Positions 1-11,460 are shown, counted from the first letter of the stretch. The stretch: DNA of 64,000 nucleotides from Paraescarpia echinospica (GCA_020002185.1 CM034537.1:15066262-15130261), one strand, 5' to 3'. Numbers and translations are program-made. The notes: generated from the sequence alone by a model not told the origin.

Positions 1-235
1 TTTATTGGCACATTCTACTTTTCAAACGGTGCAACAGAATGTCAAAACCTAACGGAAGAAGAAGAATGTCAAAACAGTTCGGTCACTTTCGATTTTTGCA
101 GAAACAACACAACTGATAAGTTATAAATTAAGTTACACCAATTTTAATTTCTTACACATTGTTATAATAAATGATAATGTTTTTAAATGGTTCCAAAACA
201 GCAATGTGAAATACCCTCTCACGTGTCACATATAG

Positions 236-547
236 TAGTGCAGTAGCACAGCGGTAAGAGCTTCGGACTCTCGACTGAGAGAACCCGGGTTCGAATCCTG
301 TAAGGCGGTGTCGAACCTTGGGCAAGTTCGTTTACCCTACGTTGCTCCAGTTCATTCAGCTACATGAATGAGTACCTTGCTACAGTGGTGGATATTTGTG
401 TATGAATAGTCTTCGCGCATTAATTGCAGCGTGACTGAAAGCTTTCCAGAGAAGTCGAGATAGTGTTCGATTGAACGGGTCTGCCAGGGAGTAAAGTGTA
501 AAGCGCTTTGAGTAGTTCTGAGGACTGATACTGCGCTATATAAAAAG
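236..547 (+). mobile_element. tRNA-derived SINE, near full length
   Basis: The head looks like a tRNA gene: an A-box-like TAGCACAGCGG at 244-254 and a B box GGTTCGAATCC at 288-298. The body has no tRNA fold. The tail contains GTAAAGCGCTTTGAG and ends near GCGCTATATAAAAAG, a 3' end common in metazoan SINEs that borrow a LINE tail. Related copies in this window lie at 20897-21206 (minus), 47803-48000 (5'-truncated) and a short piece near 16150-16210, which supports a dispersed family rather than a tRNA gene. No clear target duplication was found. Confidence 0.8.
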
Positions 548-1571
548 TTATCAGATAATGTGCCACACGTAGGTTTGTGTAACTATCGTATATTTTGCAA
601 TTTTCGACTTGTGGGTAAATTGCACCCATTATATGGGGCAAAGCGCACCCCATAGTAAATTCAAATGGAAGTGTTTTTTTCATAAACTTATCAATTTAAT
701 ATTTAGCATATAATTTCGCAGCCATCGATCTATATATTCTTAAACCCTACTAAATACTAATATGTAAATTTACTAATAAGTAATCACGCACTGGTTTTGT
801 AATTGCTTTATCATATCTGTGCAATAGACCTTACCTCTAACTAAGTATAACATTTATAGATCGAAGTTGGACATCAATGTGCTCAATGTTCCGAGAAATG
901 TAAACGATATTAAAAAATATGCAAAGATTTATATCACAGCCAGGCGCGGGCCCTTGTTGAAAACAGCACCTCGACATTTGCATGGTAGTTCCATCTAGCG
1001 AACAGTAGTGCAACCTTGGTTTTGCTAAATAGGGCTATCCAGCACATTTTCTACCAGCACTTTATGATTAGATGTATCATTAATTGTCCATATTAGTCAT
1101 AGTATGTGATGCTTTTCACATTAAACCATAATGAAGAGACATGCAACTGAAGGTAACATAGGCACTGTCTCAAGTGATTTAGTGACCTGTCGGAAGAAGT
1201 TATGTAGTGTATGAGCGATAATACGGTGAATCGACTGTATAGCCGATCACCCTATGGCCTATGACTGTTACTGCTTAAGTAAATGACTAAACTTTCATAT
1301 CTAATTTTGACGTGTACTTGCCATAATATGAACATGATAATTATGTGGTCTCAACCTTTCGCCATGCTGTTTTACAGTGAACTCTAAAACAAAGTCAAAG
1401 ATTAAAAATTTTTGACTTGTCTTATAAGTTATAGTTATGACATGTCACTCTGTCAGTGTCACTGAGTGCGAGTGTCAGGTACTATATATTATTGTATAGT
1501 ATACACTATACTGTACCTGCCAAGTTTTTTTCTTGACATCTGAGATTTTCATAAGTGTTTCAGCCCGCTTT
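548..1571. other. no gene seen, AT-rich spacer
   Basis: No convincing coding exon, RNA gene or repeat with defined ends was found here. Short open frames in this stretch resemble no family I recognise. Positions 1-235 are equally featureless. Confidence 0.4.
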
Positions 1572-1662
1572 AGTACAGCGGCTAAAAGCCACAAATTTGA
1601 CAAATTGTGCACTTTTTAACAAAAGCATGAAAATTGGCACGTATGTAATTTATGTTATGTAG

Positions 1663-2864
1663 CAGACCTGGGGCTGAAGTACTCGGTACTCGTGTACTCG
1701 AGTACATTTTTAAAGTACTCGTACTCGTACTCATAAAACTTATGGGTCATGGACTCGTACTCATACTCATTGTACTCAGATTTTACGAGTACATTACGAG
1801 TACATCTGAGTACTTTCTCAATATGTACTGGGGATAAAAAATATATTTGGTTATAAAATGAAACTTTCCTGAAATATTGAAATGTTCAACTATTTCAACA
1901 GGCAGCATCTTTTCCCGGTCAGAAACACCCTCTTCAGCAAACAATAATTGTAGGCTATCAGTTCAGGCCATAAACCTGTTTAATTAAGCCACCAGGATGT
2001 CCATGAAGAGCCAATTAGCAGTTAGACAGGAAATGCCTTTGATGTAGTCTGGAGACCATGCCACTTGACAGAGGCTGACAGTGCTAACTGCTAAGAACAA
2101 GAAATGCCAGTCTTCCTCTGTAGAAGGTGGCTCAAGTCAGACTGCCTCCTACACTAGTATAATCCCATGCCAGCAGCCTGCCTAAAAAGTCCAAAGGGGA
2201 TGCTGAGCCTGTTATGTGGACATGTGCTAACCCTCTCAACAATTAGTAGTCTATGATCAGAAAATATAAACTGCAAACTTATAATATAAGCTGATTGTAG
2301 AGGTGAACTATTACCTCAGTCAGCCATGTACAGATCGTCACAGTGACCTACTGCAGTTCTGAGTTTTCCAATTCTGGCTCAGTTGGTCCCTCACCATCTC
2401 AGCATTCCGGCCTTATCAGTCCTAGTTGAAAGGGTAGTTAGCATAGCCGAGAAAGTATTCTGCCCTGAATGGTGCAGCCTGAAAGACTCAACCTGTGAAC
2501 AACTCATGTTCATTCGGTGCAATGGCAAATAGATGATAAGATCATACGATACCACTGAAATGAATGCCAATGAAGTGAATTTAATTGTTGATGAAATAGA
2601 GGTTTTTCTTAGTTTTCCTCATAAAAAATTTATCAACTGCCATTGCATATTCACTTGTGCTGAGTATATATAAATTAGATTAATTAAATAATTTTAAAAT
2701 ACGTTATTATTTAATATTTATATTGAAAAAAGTACTCATACTTTTACTCGTACTCATGAGAATGTACTCGTACTCGTATTCAGCTTTTAGCAATGTACTC
2801 GTACTCATCCATCATCAAAGTACTCGTACTTGTACTCATGAAAATGTACTCGGCCCCAGGTCTG
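1663..2864. mobile_element. Non-autonomous hAT-type element (MITE), 1.2 kb
   Basis: The ends are inverted: CAGACCTGGGGC at 1663 and its complement GCCCCAGGTCTG at 2864. Just inside both ends lie many copies of GTACTCG/CGAGTAC, typical subterminal repeats. The flanking 8-mers TTATGTAG (1655-1662) and ATATGTAG (2865-2872) match at 7 of 8 positions, the duplication length of hAT elements. It has no transposase. It sits inside the left inverted arm of the larger element at 1572-7221, so it is younger than that element. Confidence 0.85.
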
Positions 2865-2883
2865 ATATGTAGATTCATATAGA

Positions 2884-2918
2884 GCTAGGTACCCATCGCT
2901 ATTGATATGGTACCTAGC
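2884..2918. repeat. Terminal hairpin of left arm
   Basis: GCTAGGTACC at 2884-2893 pairs perfectly with GGTACCTAGC at 2909-2918 around a 15-nt loop. The same hairpin occurs at 7095-7127 in the right arm, with 9-nt stems. It is part of the inverted-arm transposon. Confidence 0.8.
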
Positions 2919-3690
2919 CCGCTAGCCGCCATCTTGATTTAGAAAATGGCCACCACAGAAATCCATTAGGCAAGTATATCGGCTTTTATGTAACATAAAA
3001 ATATGACCTTGGTGTCTAAACCAACATTTCCAGTGTCAAGGAATCCATTTCTGTCATGTACAGTAAGTATCCAAGGATAACGACCATATTGAAATTCAGG
3101 ATGGCCGTTATAGAAATTCATCACACAAATATTCTTTGTGTCTAAACCACAATTTTCAGTGTCAAGGAATCCATTTCTGCCATATACTATATCATCAGAT
3201 GACGACCATGTTGAAATTCAAGATGACTGCCATGCATAGACGTTTTATGAACATGATTTTAGTGTCTTTTGAAATTGAGGACTCCATATGATGAATCCAT
3301 AGGTGGTTCATACATTTCAAGGTCAAGGAATCCAGTTGTGCCACTTGCACTATTCCCAAATGACGGTCATATTGAAAAACAAAATGGCTGCCATGAAAAT
3401 CATCTGTTAGAATATCTCGGCTTCTACACAACATGCAAACATGATATTGGTGTCTATACCATCATATTTGTTGCATCCCCAGATGACAGACATATTGGAA
3501 ATGAAGATGGCTGATAACCAAAATCAAATTTTTTGATTTAATTCAGCTTTCGGGCAACACAAAAATATACTCTATGTGTTTACTCCGGTAAATTATGTGT
3601 CAATGAATGTAAATAGGCTACAACTATCAAACGATGGTCACACCGGATATCAAGATGGCTGCCATGCATATATGCATTCTAGGAACATGA
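2919..3690. repeat. Imperfect tandem repeats, left arm of DNA transposon
   Basis: Diverged units of about 125-160 bp repeat the order: GTGTCTAAACCA-like block, GTGTCAAGGAATCCATTT, a GACGACCATATTGAAATTCA block, then AAGATGGCTGCCAT. Clear unit starts lie near 3039, 3166 and 3327. The same blocks occur inverted in the right arm at about 6755-7090. Short open frames here are by-products of the repeat. Confidence 0.7.
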
Positions 3691-3908
3691 TCAGAATGTG
3701 TGTTGGGCTTAGGAATCAATAACTGGTTTGTGGTACTTCACGATTATAACCTTTCAGGCTGTTGTCAGATTTTACTCAGTTATATTCTCAACCATAATAT
3801 ACGTCACAACATACATAGTCATGAAACATATTATCTAAATTGGACTATATTTAGATTTAGCAACCACAGTGCACTAAGTCGCGGCATAACATCAATACCG
3901 TTGGTAGT

Positions 3909-4625
3909 TCAAATCCAGCATGGTGTCCATACTGAATCAATTGCAGTCCAACCACAATGTCCAATACTAGGCAGATGGAGATTTGGCACAAGAACTTGTG
4001 ACCTCATATAACCATTCTGATAAACAGCAGCCCTTCTCACATGTTGATGCAATGCATGTTTTGTGGGTGGGGTATTCCAAGTGGTACCAGATCTCTGGGC
4101 AAACAGCTGTTTCCTTGCTTCATCCACCCTGCTAAATGTAAAAGTCTGAATGTAAATTACTGCGATGAACCTCTCTATCTCATTTAGTGTACATAAGTCG
4201 ACTTCTTATGATTGTGATTACAGGGCGAGGAGGATAACTGTAATAGCGGGGAATGGACCCTATGCTATTCATTCACACTTCGTCACTCGACCATGGAAAC
4301 TGGAGACTATGTCACACCAACTCAGGACATGACATAGCAATCATGTTTCCGATTTCACAGGTTGTTGGCAATGGCATCGGTTGCAATGAGACAAAAGCGG
4401 AACTTTCAATACCAAAACGTTCATCTATTTCAACAGCAAAGAATTGCCTTATGGCCAGAATAACCACATCTGTATACAATGCCGGATATCCACTTTGGGA
4501 AATCCTTGGTGAACACATTGTGCTACGTAGAGTAGTATGTTGATGTCCGCCTCCTTGTGTGTGCTGAAGGTACAGGCAGGTTATTGGTAGCTTTCTGGAC
4601 TGTGGTCACAATTATCAGTCTGACC
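3909..4625 (-). pseudogene. Decayed XPG-type nuclease-like transposon gene
   Basis: Read on the minus strand, and with at least one frameshift, this stretch shows four blocks in order. They are HKEADINILLYVAQ (about 4560-4520), TDVVILAIRQFF (about 4475-4440), CDIVSSFHGR (about 4316-4286) and ARKQLFAQR...PPTKHALHQHVRRA (4120-4030). I know this order from a large family of hypothetical proteins repeated in marine invertebrate genomes (HEEADTR, DTDVV.LA, TGCDT.SSF.G+GKK, AR..LFA, PPT..AL.QH..RA.YQ.G). The acidic EAD and DTD patterns resemble XPG/PIN nuclease active sites. It lies centrally in the inverted-arm element, so I infer it is that element's own gene, now dead. Confidence 0.65.
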
Positions 4626-4904
4626 TTGTATGCTGATCATTACCTATCCACCGGAAACTAATGACCTTACACAGTGTAGCAAATAATGAAACCAATGAGT
4701 GGTTCCGATATGTATTCTGCATTCTCTTGTTTGCTGTTTGAGGATGTCAGCATACTATCTACAACATAAGATGTATATTCTTCTGGTAGTTGCCAACTGG
4801 GATGTAATTTATAGGGTACATTATTGCTAGGCAGCATTGTAATCAGTCCATCTATGCCTGGATGGCATCGTCATCAACTGTCCATCTACACCTGGATGGT
4901 TGCT

Positions 4905-6010
4905 TAGACTTAAATCACATGGTATAGGAGATGGTGTGATCAGCTGGATAGAAACATGGTTGACAGACAGAAGACAGAGAGTAATAGTAGAGGGGGAGAT
5001 TTCAAACTGGAAACCAGTTTTGAGTGGAGTGCCACAGGGTCAGTGTTGGGACCTATATTCTTGATATATATAAATGATTTGGATGATAAAATATCAAGCA
5101 GAGGACTGAAATTTGCAGATGATACAAAAGTGTTCAGAAGAGTTAAACAGATGCAGATAAACACACACTACAAGATGATATGGCCGAATTAGTCAATTAA
5201 AATGGTCTGAAAAATGGCAAATGTTATTCAATTTTGGGAAATGTAAATGCATTCACATAAGACATGGAAATGCTGACAAAGAATACATAATGGGGGGATG
5301 CTATATTACGGTAGGTGAAACTGTAAAAGAAAAGGAGTTGGGAGTGACAGTTTGTGCTGACATGAAAGTTTCAGAGCAATGTGGAATTGCTGCTTCAAAG
5401 GGTAACCAAATACTACTTAGGGCTAATTAGAAGAAATATCATGTATAAGGAGAAACAGCTGATTGTACCACTGTACAAAGCAAAAGTTAGACCTCACATG
5501 TAATATTGCATACAAGCACGGAGGCCATATCGTAAGAAGGACATAGATAAGCTAGAAAGAGTCCAACAAAGAACAACTAAGCTGATTCCTGAACTGAAAG
5601 ATCTTAGTTATGAAAGACTCCTATCAGAATGTGGGTTGACAACAATAGAGACTAAGAGGAGACCCAATAGAAGTTTTTAAAATATTGAATGGTTATGAAG
5701 GTATTGATAGAAATATTTTCTTCAAACTTAAAGAAGGCAGGAGAACCAGAGGGCACAATGAGGCATTAGTCAAAGAACGGTGTAGGTTAGATGTGAGAAA
5801 ATACAAATTCTCTCAAGAGGACAATAAAGATTGGAACAAATTATCTGATGATTGTGTCAATACTAGCAGTGTGAATATGTTCAAAAATAAAATTGACAGC
5901 TATCTGGAGAGGGCAGGTTACATGTAGGTAGAAATTTTTTGGACTATCGATAAGCCAAAGCCTTCCTTGTTCATATGCTGTCTGGAGCTTATAGCTCTGG
6001 ATGCCAGTCT
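4905..6010 (+). mobile_element. CR1-like LINE 3' fragment (RT fragment plus tail)
   Basis: Broken reading frames encode the C-terminal half of a CR1-type reverse transcriptase: LTDRRQR, a GS.LGPIFLIYINDLDDK block, KFADDTKVF (the FADD active site), EKELGVTVCADMKVSEQCG and the final NMFKNKIDSYLERAGYM. The 3' end has TCGATAAGCCAAAG.CTTCCTTGT and a CTTGTTAA ending. The same order and tail occur in the better copy at 56272-59607. It is 5'-truncated, has several stops and frameshifts, and is inserted in the inverted-arm transposon. Confidence 0.85.
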
Positions 6011-6750
6011 TGTTAAAAAAATTATCCAACACCTTTGTGTTGAGATCTGCAATGATGGAAGTAGTATGTTTGGTTCTGCGGTCAGTCTTGTGATTCTTGT
6101 CACAATTGGCATTGTTCAGTCGTTTCCTATGCATATCTACTCTACTATATTTCCATGCGTCCTTGACAGTGTATATTGTTTGCATTACATAATTTTGTCC
6201 ATGGCTAAGTTTGTACTCGGAGTCAGCATATACGCGCAAATTTCAACGATTGAATTACACAAATGTTTAAATGATGACACTAAAGATTACATGCATTTAG
6301 CAAAGTTTTGTATGCCAAAGTGTAGTACATTTATGTTTGATACCTGTGATATATCTGGCCCTACCACCATCCACCTCTCCAGGATTGTGGATTTTGTATG
6401 ACACTTAAGCACAATCGTCACTTGTTGTGGGTCATTGACTTGATTGTGTCACCGGCCTAGTGTTATTGCTGAGAAAACATTCATAATTTGTCAGTAAACC
6501 TCAAAGACGTGTTGACAGCATGGTGTTGACAGCATGGTGTTGAGTATGTTTTCCATATCACTAACTTGAACTCGAAATGTAATCATTTGTATTGTACATT
6601 CGTACTCAACGATACATTTCTCTTCACCCATACATTCACTGTCATTTATCTTATGGTTCAAAATATAACCCAGCAACAACTGCCAACAAGAATTGACATA
6701 CTCGTGAATATATAGGTATTCATATATGAACCATATATGGATTACTCAAC
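6011..6750. other. Interior of the inverted-arm transposon, unassigned
   Basis: Modest open frames occur on both strands (for example 5841-6239 minus and 5967-6401 plus) but no domain was recognised. If the element's gene runs on the minus strand, its N-terminal half should lie here, but I could not see it. Confidence 0.35.
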
Positions 6751-6754
6751 CTCA

Positions 6755-7127
6755 AGAAGCACTAAGATCTTGTTTGTAAAACGTATATACGGGGCAGCCA
6801 TCTTGAGTTTCAATATGGCCGTCATCTGAGGATATAGCATATGGCAGAAATAAGTTCCATGACCCTGAAAATGTTGGTTTAGACAGAACATGTTTATATG
6901 TTGCTTAGAAACTGAATTTCCATGGTGGCTATCTCGACTTTCAATATAGCCGTGATCCTTGGATACTGTATATAACATAAATGGATTCCTTCATCCTAGA
7001 AATGTTGGGTTAGACACCAAGGACATGTTATGTTGCTTAGAAGCTGAGATATCTGGATAATGGATTTCCATGGTGGCCATTTTAAAAATGGCAACTAGGT
7101 ACCATGTCGATAGCGATGGGTACCTAG
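6755..7127. repeat. Right inverted arm of DNA transposon
   Basis: The reverse complement reproduces the left arm: hairpin, GGCCACCATGGAAATCCATTA-like block, GTGTCTAACCCAACATTT, AAGGAATCCATTTATG, a CGGCTATATTGAAAGTCGAG block, then further units. It is shorter than the left arm. Confidence 0.7.
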
Positions 7128-7221
7128 CTTTAAATGAATCTATACATCATAATCTACATATGTGCCAATTTTCATGCTTTTGTCAAAAAGTGCACAATCA
7201 TATCCCTTAACCGCTGTACTT

Positions 7222-8015
7222 CTTTCCGTGTTGTGCCGTGTCACCGATGCTACCCCTATGTCTGATCTTGACATTGGGAGTTGGGGTGGGTGCTATTGAA
7301 AATTGTTCATAGAAATCTGGGAGATGTGCCTGTATTCTCCCGGAGACTCCCAGATTTTCCAGGAGACTTGGCATTACTATTATTTATAGTATTGCACTGC
7401 TCATTAAATTCTCAGTTTCATGATTCTGTTCTTTCTCTTTACAGTTTCCTATCAGCAGTCCCCGCTCTCCATCTTTCATCTTCCCCCGATCTCCTCATGT
7501 TTCTCCTCACGCACTTCTCCCACCTCAGCTCTGGTGTTTTTGTGCATCCTTTATGTTTTTCCACCTAGAGCTGCTATCTTCACTAGTTTGTCTGCAGTCA
7601 TTCTTATCAAGTGGCCTGCCCATCCCATCCAGCTTACAGAATTGGAAATCTTTTCCCACATGCAGTCTGTTGATTTATTTTGTCCTCTATTTGGAGCTAA
7701 ATGGCCATTCGATTTTTTTGGCAGAAAGGGGTGGAGGCCTTTCAGGAACAAATGCAACAACCCAGAGTGCAAGCCATTACATAATACTAGGGTGGAATAG
7801 ACCCTGTATGCATTGTTCTACTTGTCCTGACAAGATCTTTTCCTCCTCTCCAAGACTAATAGAATGGCCATTTCACTCCCTGCAGTTATGGTAACTAGTT
7901 TTTTTTTTATTAGCTTGACATGAATATGAATATTTTGCTGCATTCTTCTCCTGTTTTGATTGACACCTTGATTGACAGCTGTCATCTCATTAACTTAGGA
8001 TGTTTTCTTTTTAAG
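7222..8015. other. Upstream region of POP4, first exon not located
   Basis: The POP4 start codon should lie here or further left, because the exon at 8016 needs one extra base from an upstream exon and has no in-frame ATG. A tempting ATG at 7864 before GTAACT at 7891 ends in the wrong phase. Overlapping open frames at 7281-7894 have no recognisable domain. Confidence 0.4.
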
Positions 8016-8080
8016 GTTCACCTTATTCTGCACTGCCAGCTTACGTTGAAGATGCCAATGCAGATGTACTCGGGCCAAAG
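8016..8080 (+). CDS. POP4: POP4 exon (N-terminal part)
   Basis: The exon follows a TTTCTTTTTAAG acceptor and ends at AAAG before GTAATG. It encodes about 21 residues, ending VEDANADVLGPK. It starts in phase 1, so an upstream coding exon is required. This is the least certain POP4 exon because the N-terminus is poorly conserved. Confidence 0.7.
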
Positions 8081-11000
8081 GTAATGGAATTCATAAAGTT
8101 AATATTATATTTATAATTATACGGCAGACTGCTGTGTTCTGCTCAAGTCTGTTGTATGCTGCACTACATGCATATCTGGTCTTTGTATACACCATTTAAA
8201 AATATAATGTATATTATACACATTATGTAAAATTATATTTATATACTATATTATGTATTGTGCATGTGCACAAATGTGTGTGAAAATGTCAACTATTCAT
8301 CTGATTTCATCACATCACATGTGCATTCACACTTGTTGACAGCCGAAGAAGAAGTCGGCTGACAAGCTCCTGCAGCAGTTCCTCCAGAAGCGCTTGGACA
8401 GCAAGAGACAGAACGAGGGCATCGCTGATAATCTCAAGTTCCGTGTAGAGCAACTGGAAGTATGTGGGAAGAAACGCAAAAGATTTCAGCTGAAAAGAGC
8501 CAAGCGAAAAACACTGACAGCCAGAGAAAAACGAGACCTGAAGCTGTTTGAGATCCAGCCAGAACAACAAAGGTGTTTCTTCTTGTACTGCACGCTGTCA
8601 AGTTTTTGTGTGCAGCTTGTCCTATAGGAGTCTTGTTGCACTTCGGCCTTGTGGAAGTTTGTTGAAATGACATAGAGTCTTTTGTGTTTCATTTGAAATC
8701 ACATTTGTACCTTAGATGATCAGTGCAAAATTAAGTCTAAATATTGAGCAGGATTGTTCTTGAAATCCGGTATTGCGATGTGCATCATGGTACTGACAGA
8801 CAAGCATTTTGTAATAGCACAAATGCACAATTGAATCTCTGTTATGGAAGTGTGTTGTGAAATTCTTATTTAATCACAAAGATGGTTAGACAAACATGTT
8901 GTTATTATATAGTTGTTATGTTTAATGCAGTTAAATATATTCAACTGTATTATCCGTGTACCTATATAAACATGTATATGTAGTAAAATAATTAACATTT
9001 AATGTTAGTTTAACATAATATTCTAATTAGTACTTAATGCAAGTGAAGTCATACACATTTATACATTAATAATGCAAGCAATATGCATTTAAAACTTATA
9101 AACATAATAAAACATATACATTTAATTATATCATTATTACTTACAATCAAAACTTGTCTGATCTGGCATTACAAGATTACTTATTGTTTGTGATTTCTCC
9201 AGTTTGCATTTGTGTAATACTCTAGTTTAAGATAAAACTCACATGATCACTTTTGCAAGTTGTATTTTTGAACATGTAGCTGAATTTACTGCTGCTTACA
9301 GATATGACATGTATGTCCCTCTGCACGAACTCTGGAATGACTATGCCCGTGATCTGCTAAAGCTTGACAAGTAAGTGCAGTGTTCACGCAACAAAAACTT
9401 AAAATTGTTCCACATGGCAAAATTTGCATTTTTGTACTGCTGATATGTTAACATTTTTTTTTAACAGATGATGCAAATGCTGCATGTAAATGATTTCTCT
9501 CTGTTGGTTACAGAATAAACCAAATGTATCTTTACATATCTCATTGAATTTTAATCATTTAAAATGAATCACATTGCAAGTGTGAAGTTTTCAACTACAA
9601 ACACCTAGGAACAAGTTGGATAGCATTTGGGATTTATTTTTTTGTAACCACTAAATGGGTTTGCCATGAGTCTCAAACTCACATCTATCTGGGGCCAACC
9701 TGCAACTTTTATTGATAGTTTACGGTCCACCTTTTGGGACCTTCACACCTTGGATTGTTAGACTGCTGTGTACAGAATATATAGCACAGCATATTGTCGA
9801 TAACTGTGTGTGTGTGGTGTATTGTGTCTGCAGAGCGACAGAACGAAGTAATCCCACACTGGAGGAGAGACTGTTGAAGGCTGACTACCATGGCAGTATC
9901 ATCACGGTCACACGGGCTAAGTGTCCATCGCTCGTTGGAGCCTGCGGCATTGTACTACAGGAAACCAAGAACACTCTGAAGATCATAACAAAGGATGACA
10001 AGCTTAAAAGTTAGTGTACAACTCTCGCAAGCCAGGATTTATACATCTGTTTTCACAAACGCTGTTTGAGAATGTGCTGCAAACCAACCTATTATATAAT
10101 TATACGGGTTCATTTCCGCATTGTGCAAATTTTAGGTCCATAGTGTGGTTGATTTTCAGGGGCAGTAGCATTTTTTGGCCTGTTATTACACATTTCTAAC
10201 AAAAATCCATCACATTGTTAGGGATTTATCGTGGTTGATGTGGGAGGAATGTTGGATATTTTTTGTGGGGGGTAGTGTTGGAGATATTTGTTGTGGCCAA
10301 AGAGGGATTGTGTTGGACATTATTAAATAGCCGAACTACAGAACTACCCAAGTGGAAATCTTGCCTCTGTGATGGGGTGCATAGACCCCCGGCAACCTAT
10401 GGGCCTGCATGTATGTCGGGTGCAGAGTAAAAAATTGCTTTTGATCAGGTTGCGACTTAACTTTTGTCTTGGTCCATCTTCTTTTAAAGTGACAGTTCTC
10501 CAGACTGAATAAGTTTCTTCTCAAATTACACACAATAGTTATCAAGTGTAAATGTTGTAGTAGGGTGGTCACATGTTTCGGTGACCAGTGGCATAATGGC
10601 CCCACTTATATGTTTAGGCTAAATCTTGATATAGTGTAACTCTTCAGCAGGTAGTTGGGATTATAGTTAGTGTGAATGAATGGTGTGCTTGGTTAGTACG
10701 GTACAGTGCATATGGTCTACTGTGATTACAGTAGTAATGCTGTTGTTGTATATATCTATAGCAATACTGCTAATGTTGTATATGCCGAAATGTGGGCTCT
10801 GTCATCCAGAGGTACAGGAGACTAGTATGGGCTCAGTCACAGGCCTGGCCTTGGGATGTAGAGCCCACATTTCTCTCTCTAACTTAATCTCTTTAATAAA
10901 CGTCATTCATTTGGCCTTATTTCATCACTACTCATGACTTGTGTTGGTGCTTGCATAAATATAAATGCAGAGATTGTATATTTTGGACCACTAATTTCTG

Positions 11001-11232
11001 ACCACCAACTTTACAATTGGTCCTGCAGTTCACCAACTATTTAGTCAGTGTCATACATTGTTTAGGTGTATTAATGAAACTGCTTTTCCTTGTAGCAATC
11101 CCCAAACAGAACACAGTGTTTACAATAGAAATTGATGGCTACATCATCACAATCTACGGCAACAACTTCCGCTACAAAACCACAGACAGATCATCACGGC
11201 GCTTCAGAACCAGACACACAATTGACATGTGA
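8016..11232 (+). CDS. POP4: POP4: ribonuclease P/MRP protein subunit p29 (5 exons seen, first exon missing)
   Basis: This is the Rpp29/Pop4 subunit shared by nuclear RNase P (tRNA 5' maturation) and RNase MRP (rRNA processing); it binds the catalytic RNA through an Sm-like beta-barrel. Exons 8016-8080, 8343-8572, 9302-9370, 9834-10009 and 11096-11232 join in frame with GT-AG introns. They give 224 codons plus a missing N-terminus, close to the roughly 220 residues of the human protein. Matching blocks are the basic linker KRAKRKTLTAREKRDLKLF, EIQPEQQRYDMYVPLHELW, LLKADYHGSIITVTRAKCPS, GIVLQETKNTLKIITKDDKL and VFTIEIDGY.I.IYG near the end. The order and spacing follow the family. No stop or frameshift interrupts the exons. 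Intron 4 holds the dispersed repeat at 10591-10959. Confidence 0.95.
8343..8572 (+). CDS. POP4: POP4 exon, basic linker
   Basis: Begins after GTTGACAG and ends at CAACAAAG before GTGTTT. It encodes 76 codons plus two bases, from PKKKSADKLLQQF to EIQPEQQ. The lysine/arginine-rich linker is typical of Pop4. Confidence 0.92.
9302..9370 (+). CDS. POP4: POP4 exon
   Basis: Acceptor TGCTTACAG, donor GTAAGT. Encodes YDMYVPLHELWNDYARDLLK, matching the family block around LPLHELW. Confidence 0.95.
9834..10009 (+). CDS. POP4: POP4 exon, Sm-like barrel core
   Basis: Acceptor GTGTCTGCAG, donor GTTAGT. Encodes LLKADYHGSIITVTRAKCPS and LQETKNTLKIITKDDKL, the strongest match to Pop4. Confidence 0.96.
10591..10959 (+). 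repeat. 370-bp dispersed repeat, copy 1
   Basis: This block in POP4 intron 4 starts near GGCCCCACTTATA and ends GGTGCTTGCATAAA. It recurs inverted at 26775-27145 with only scattered differences. It has no protein; it may be a short non-autonomous element. It contains an inner inverted pair (GTGGGCTCT at about 10791 and AGAGCCCAC at about 10859). Confidence 0.85.
11096..11232 (+). CDS. POP4: POP4 terminal exon
   Basis: Acceptor TTCCTTGTAG. Encodes IPKQNTVFTIEIDGYIITIY and runs to RHTIDM and the TGA at 11230-11232. Confidence 0.96.
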
Positions 11233-11373
11233 TGCAATGGCACTTGTGTCGTAAAAGTGAACACATTACTCATCGCCATCAATGTAAAAAATAATTTTAT
11301 AGAAGCTTCAGTCTGTTGTTTTTGTTGAAATAGATGATGTCATGCATTTGTTACACATATATTGTAATATACA

Positions 11374-11379
11374 AATAAA
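11374..11379 (+). promoter_or_regulatory. POP4: POP4 polyadenylation signal
   Basis: A canonical AATAAA lies 142 bp past the POP4 stop codon, with TG-rich sequence following. Confidence 0.6.
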
Positions 11380-11460
11380 TCATGAATATTTACCCAGGAT
11401 GGTTTATTTTATTTCACTATGTTACATCGTGTTCATCATTTTAGTGGCATACTGATGGAT

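Larger units (their letters stand above)
1572..7221. mobile_element. DNA transposon with long tandem-repeat inverted arms (Academ-like by inference)
   Basis: The left outer sequence beginning AGTACAGCGG at 1572 recurs inverted at 7211-7220. The match continues inward through GTGCACTTTTT.ACAAAAGCATGAAAATTGGCAC, interrupted only by the nested hAT MITE, then through a hairpin (2884-2918 and 7095-7127) and into repeat arms rich in AAGATGGCTGCCAT-like motifs. The flanks show a possible 3-4 bp target duplication (CTT or CTTT). Inside, the minus strand carries remains of an XPG-type nuclease gene at 3909-4625. Academ transposons are known to encode an XPG-like nuclease and to make 3-4 bp duplications, so I infer that class. 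The inverted pairing is seen directly; the class is not proven. Confidence 0.6.

Noticed and set aside
244..300. tRNA gene
   Set aside because: A- and B-box-like motifs are present, but no cloverleaf or acceptor stem forms and other copies carry the same non-tRNA tail; it is a SINE head.
1652..2860. Tandem TACTCG array as a CRISPR or satellite
   Set aside because: The repeats are confined to the inner sides of inverted ends with a target duplication, so they are subterminal repeats of a MITE.
7281..7894. Overlapping open frames as the POP4 first exon
   Set aside because: The tempting ATG at 7864 ends in the wrong phase for the exon at 8016, and no conserved N-terminus is visible.
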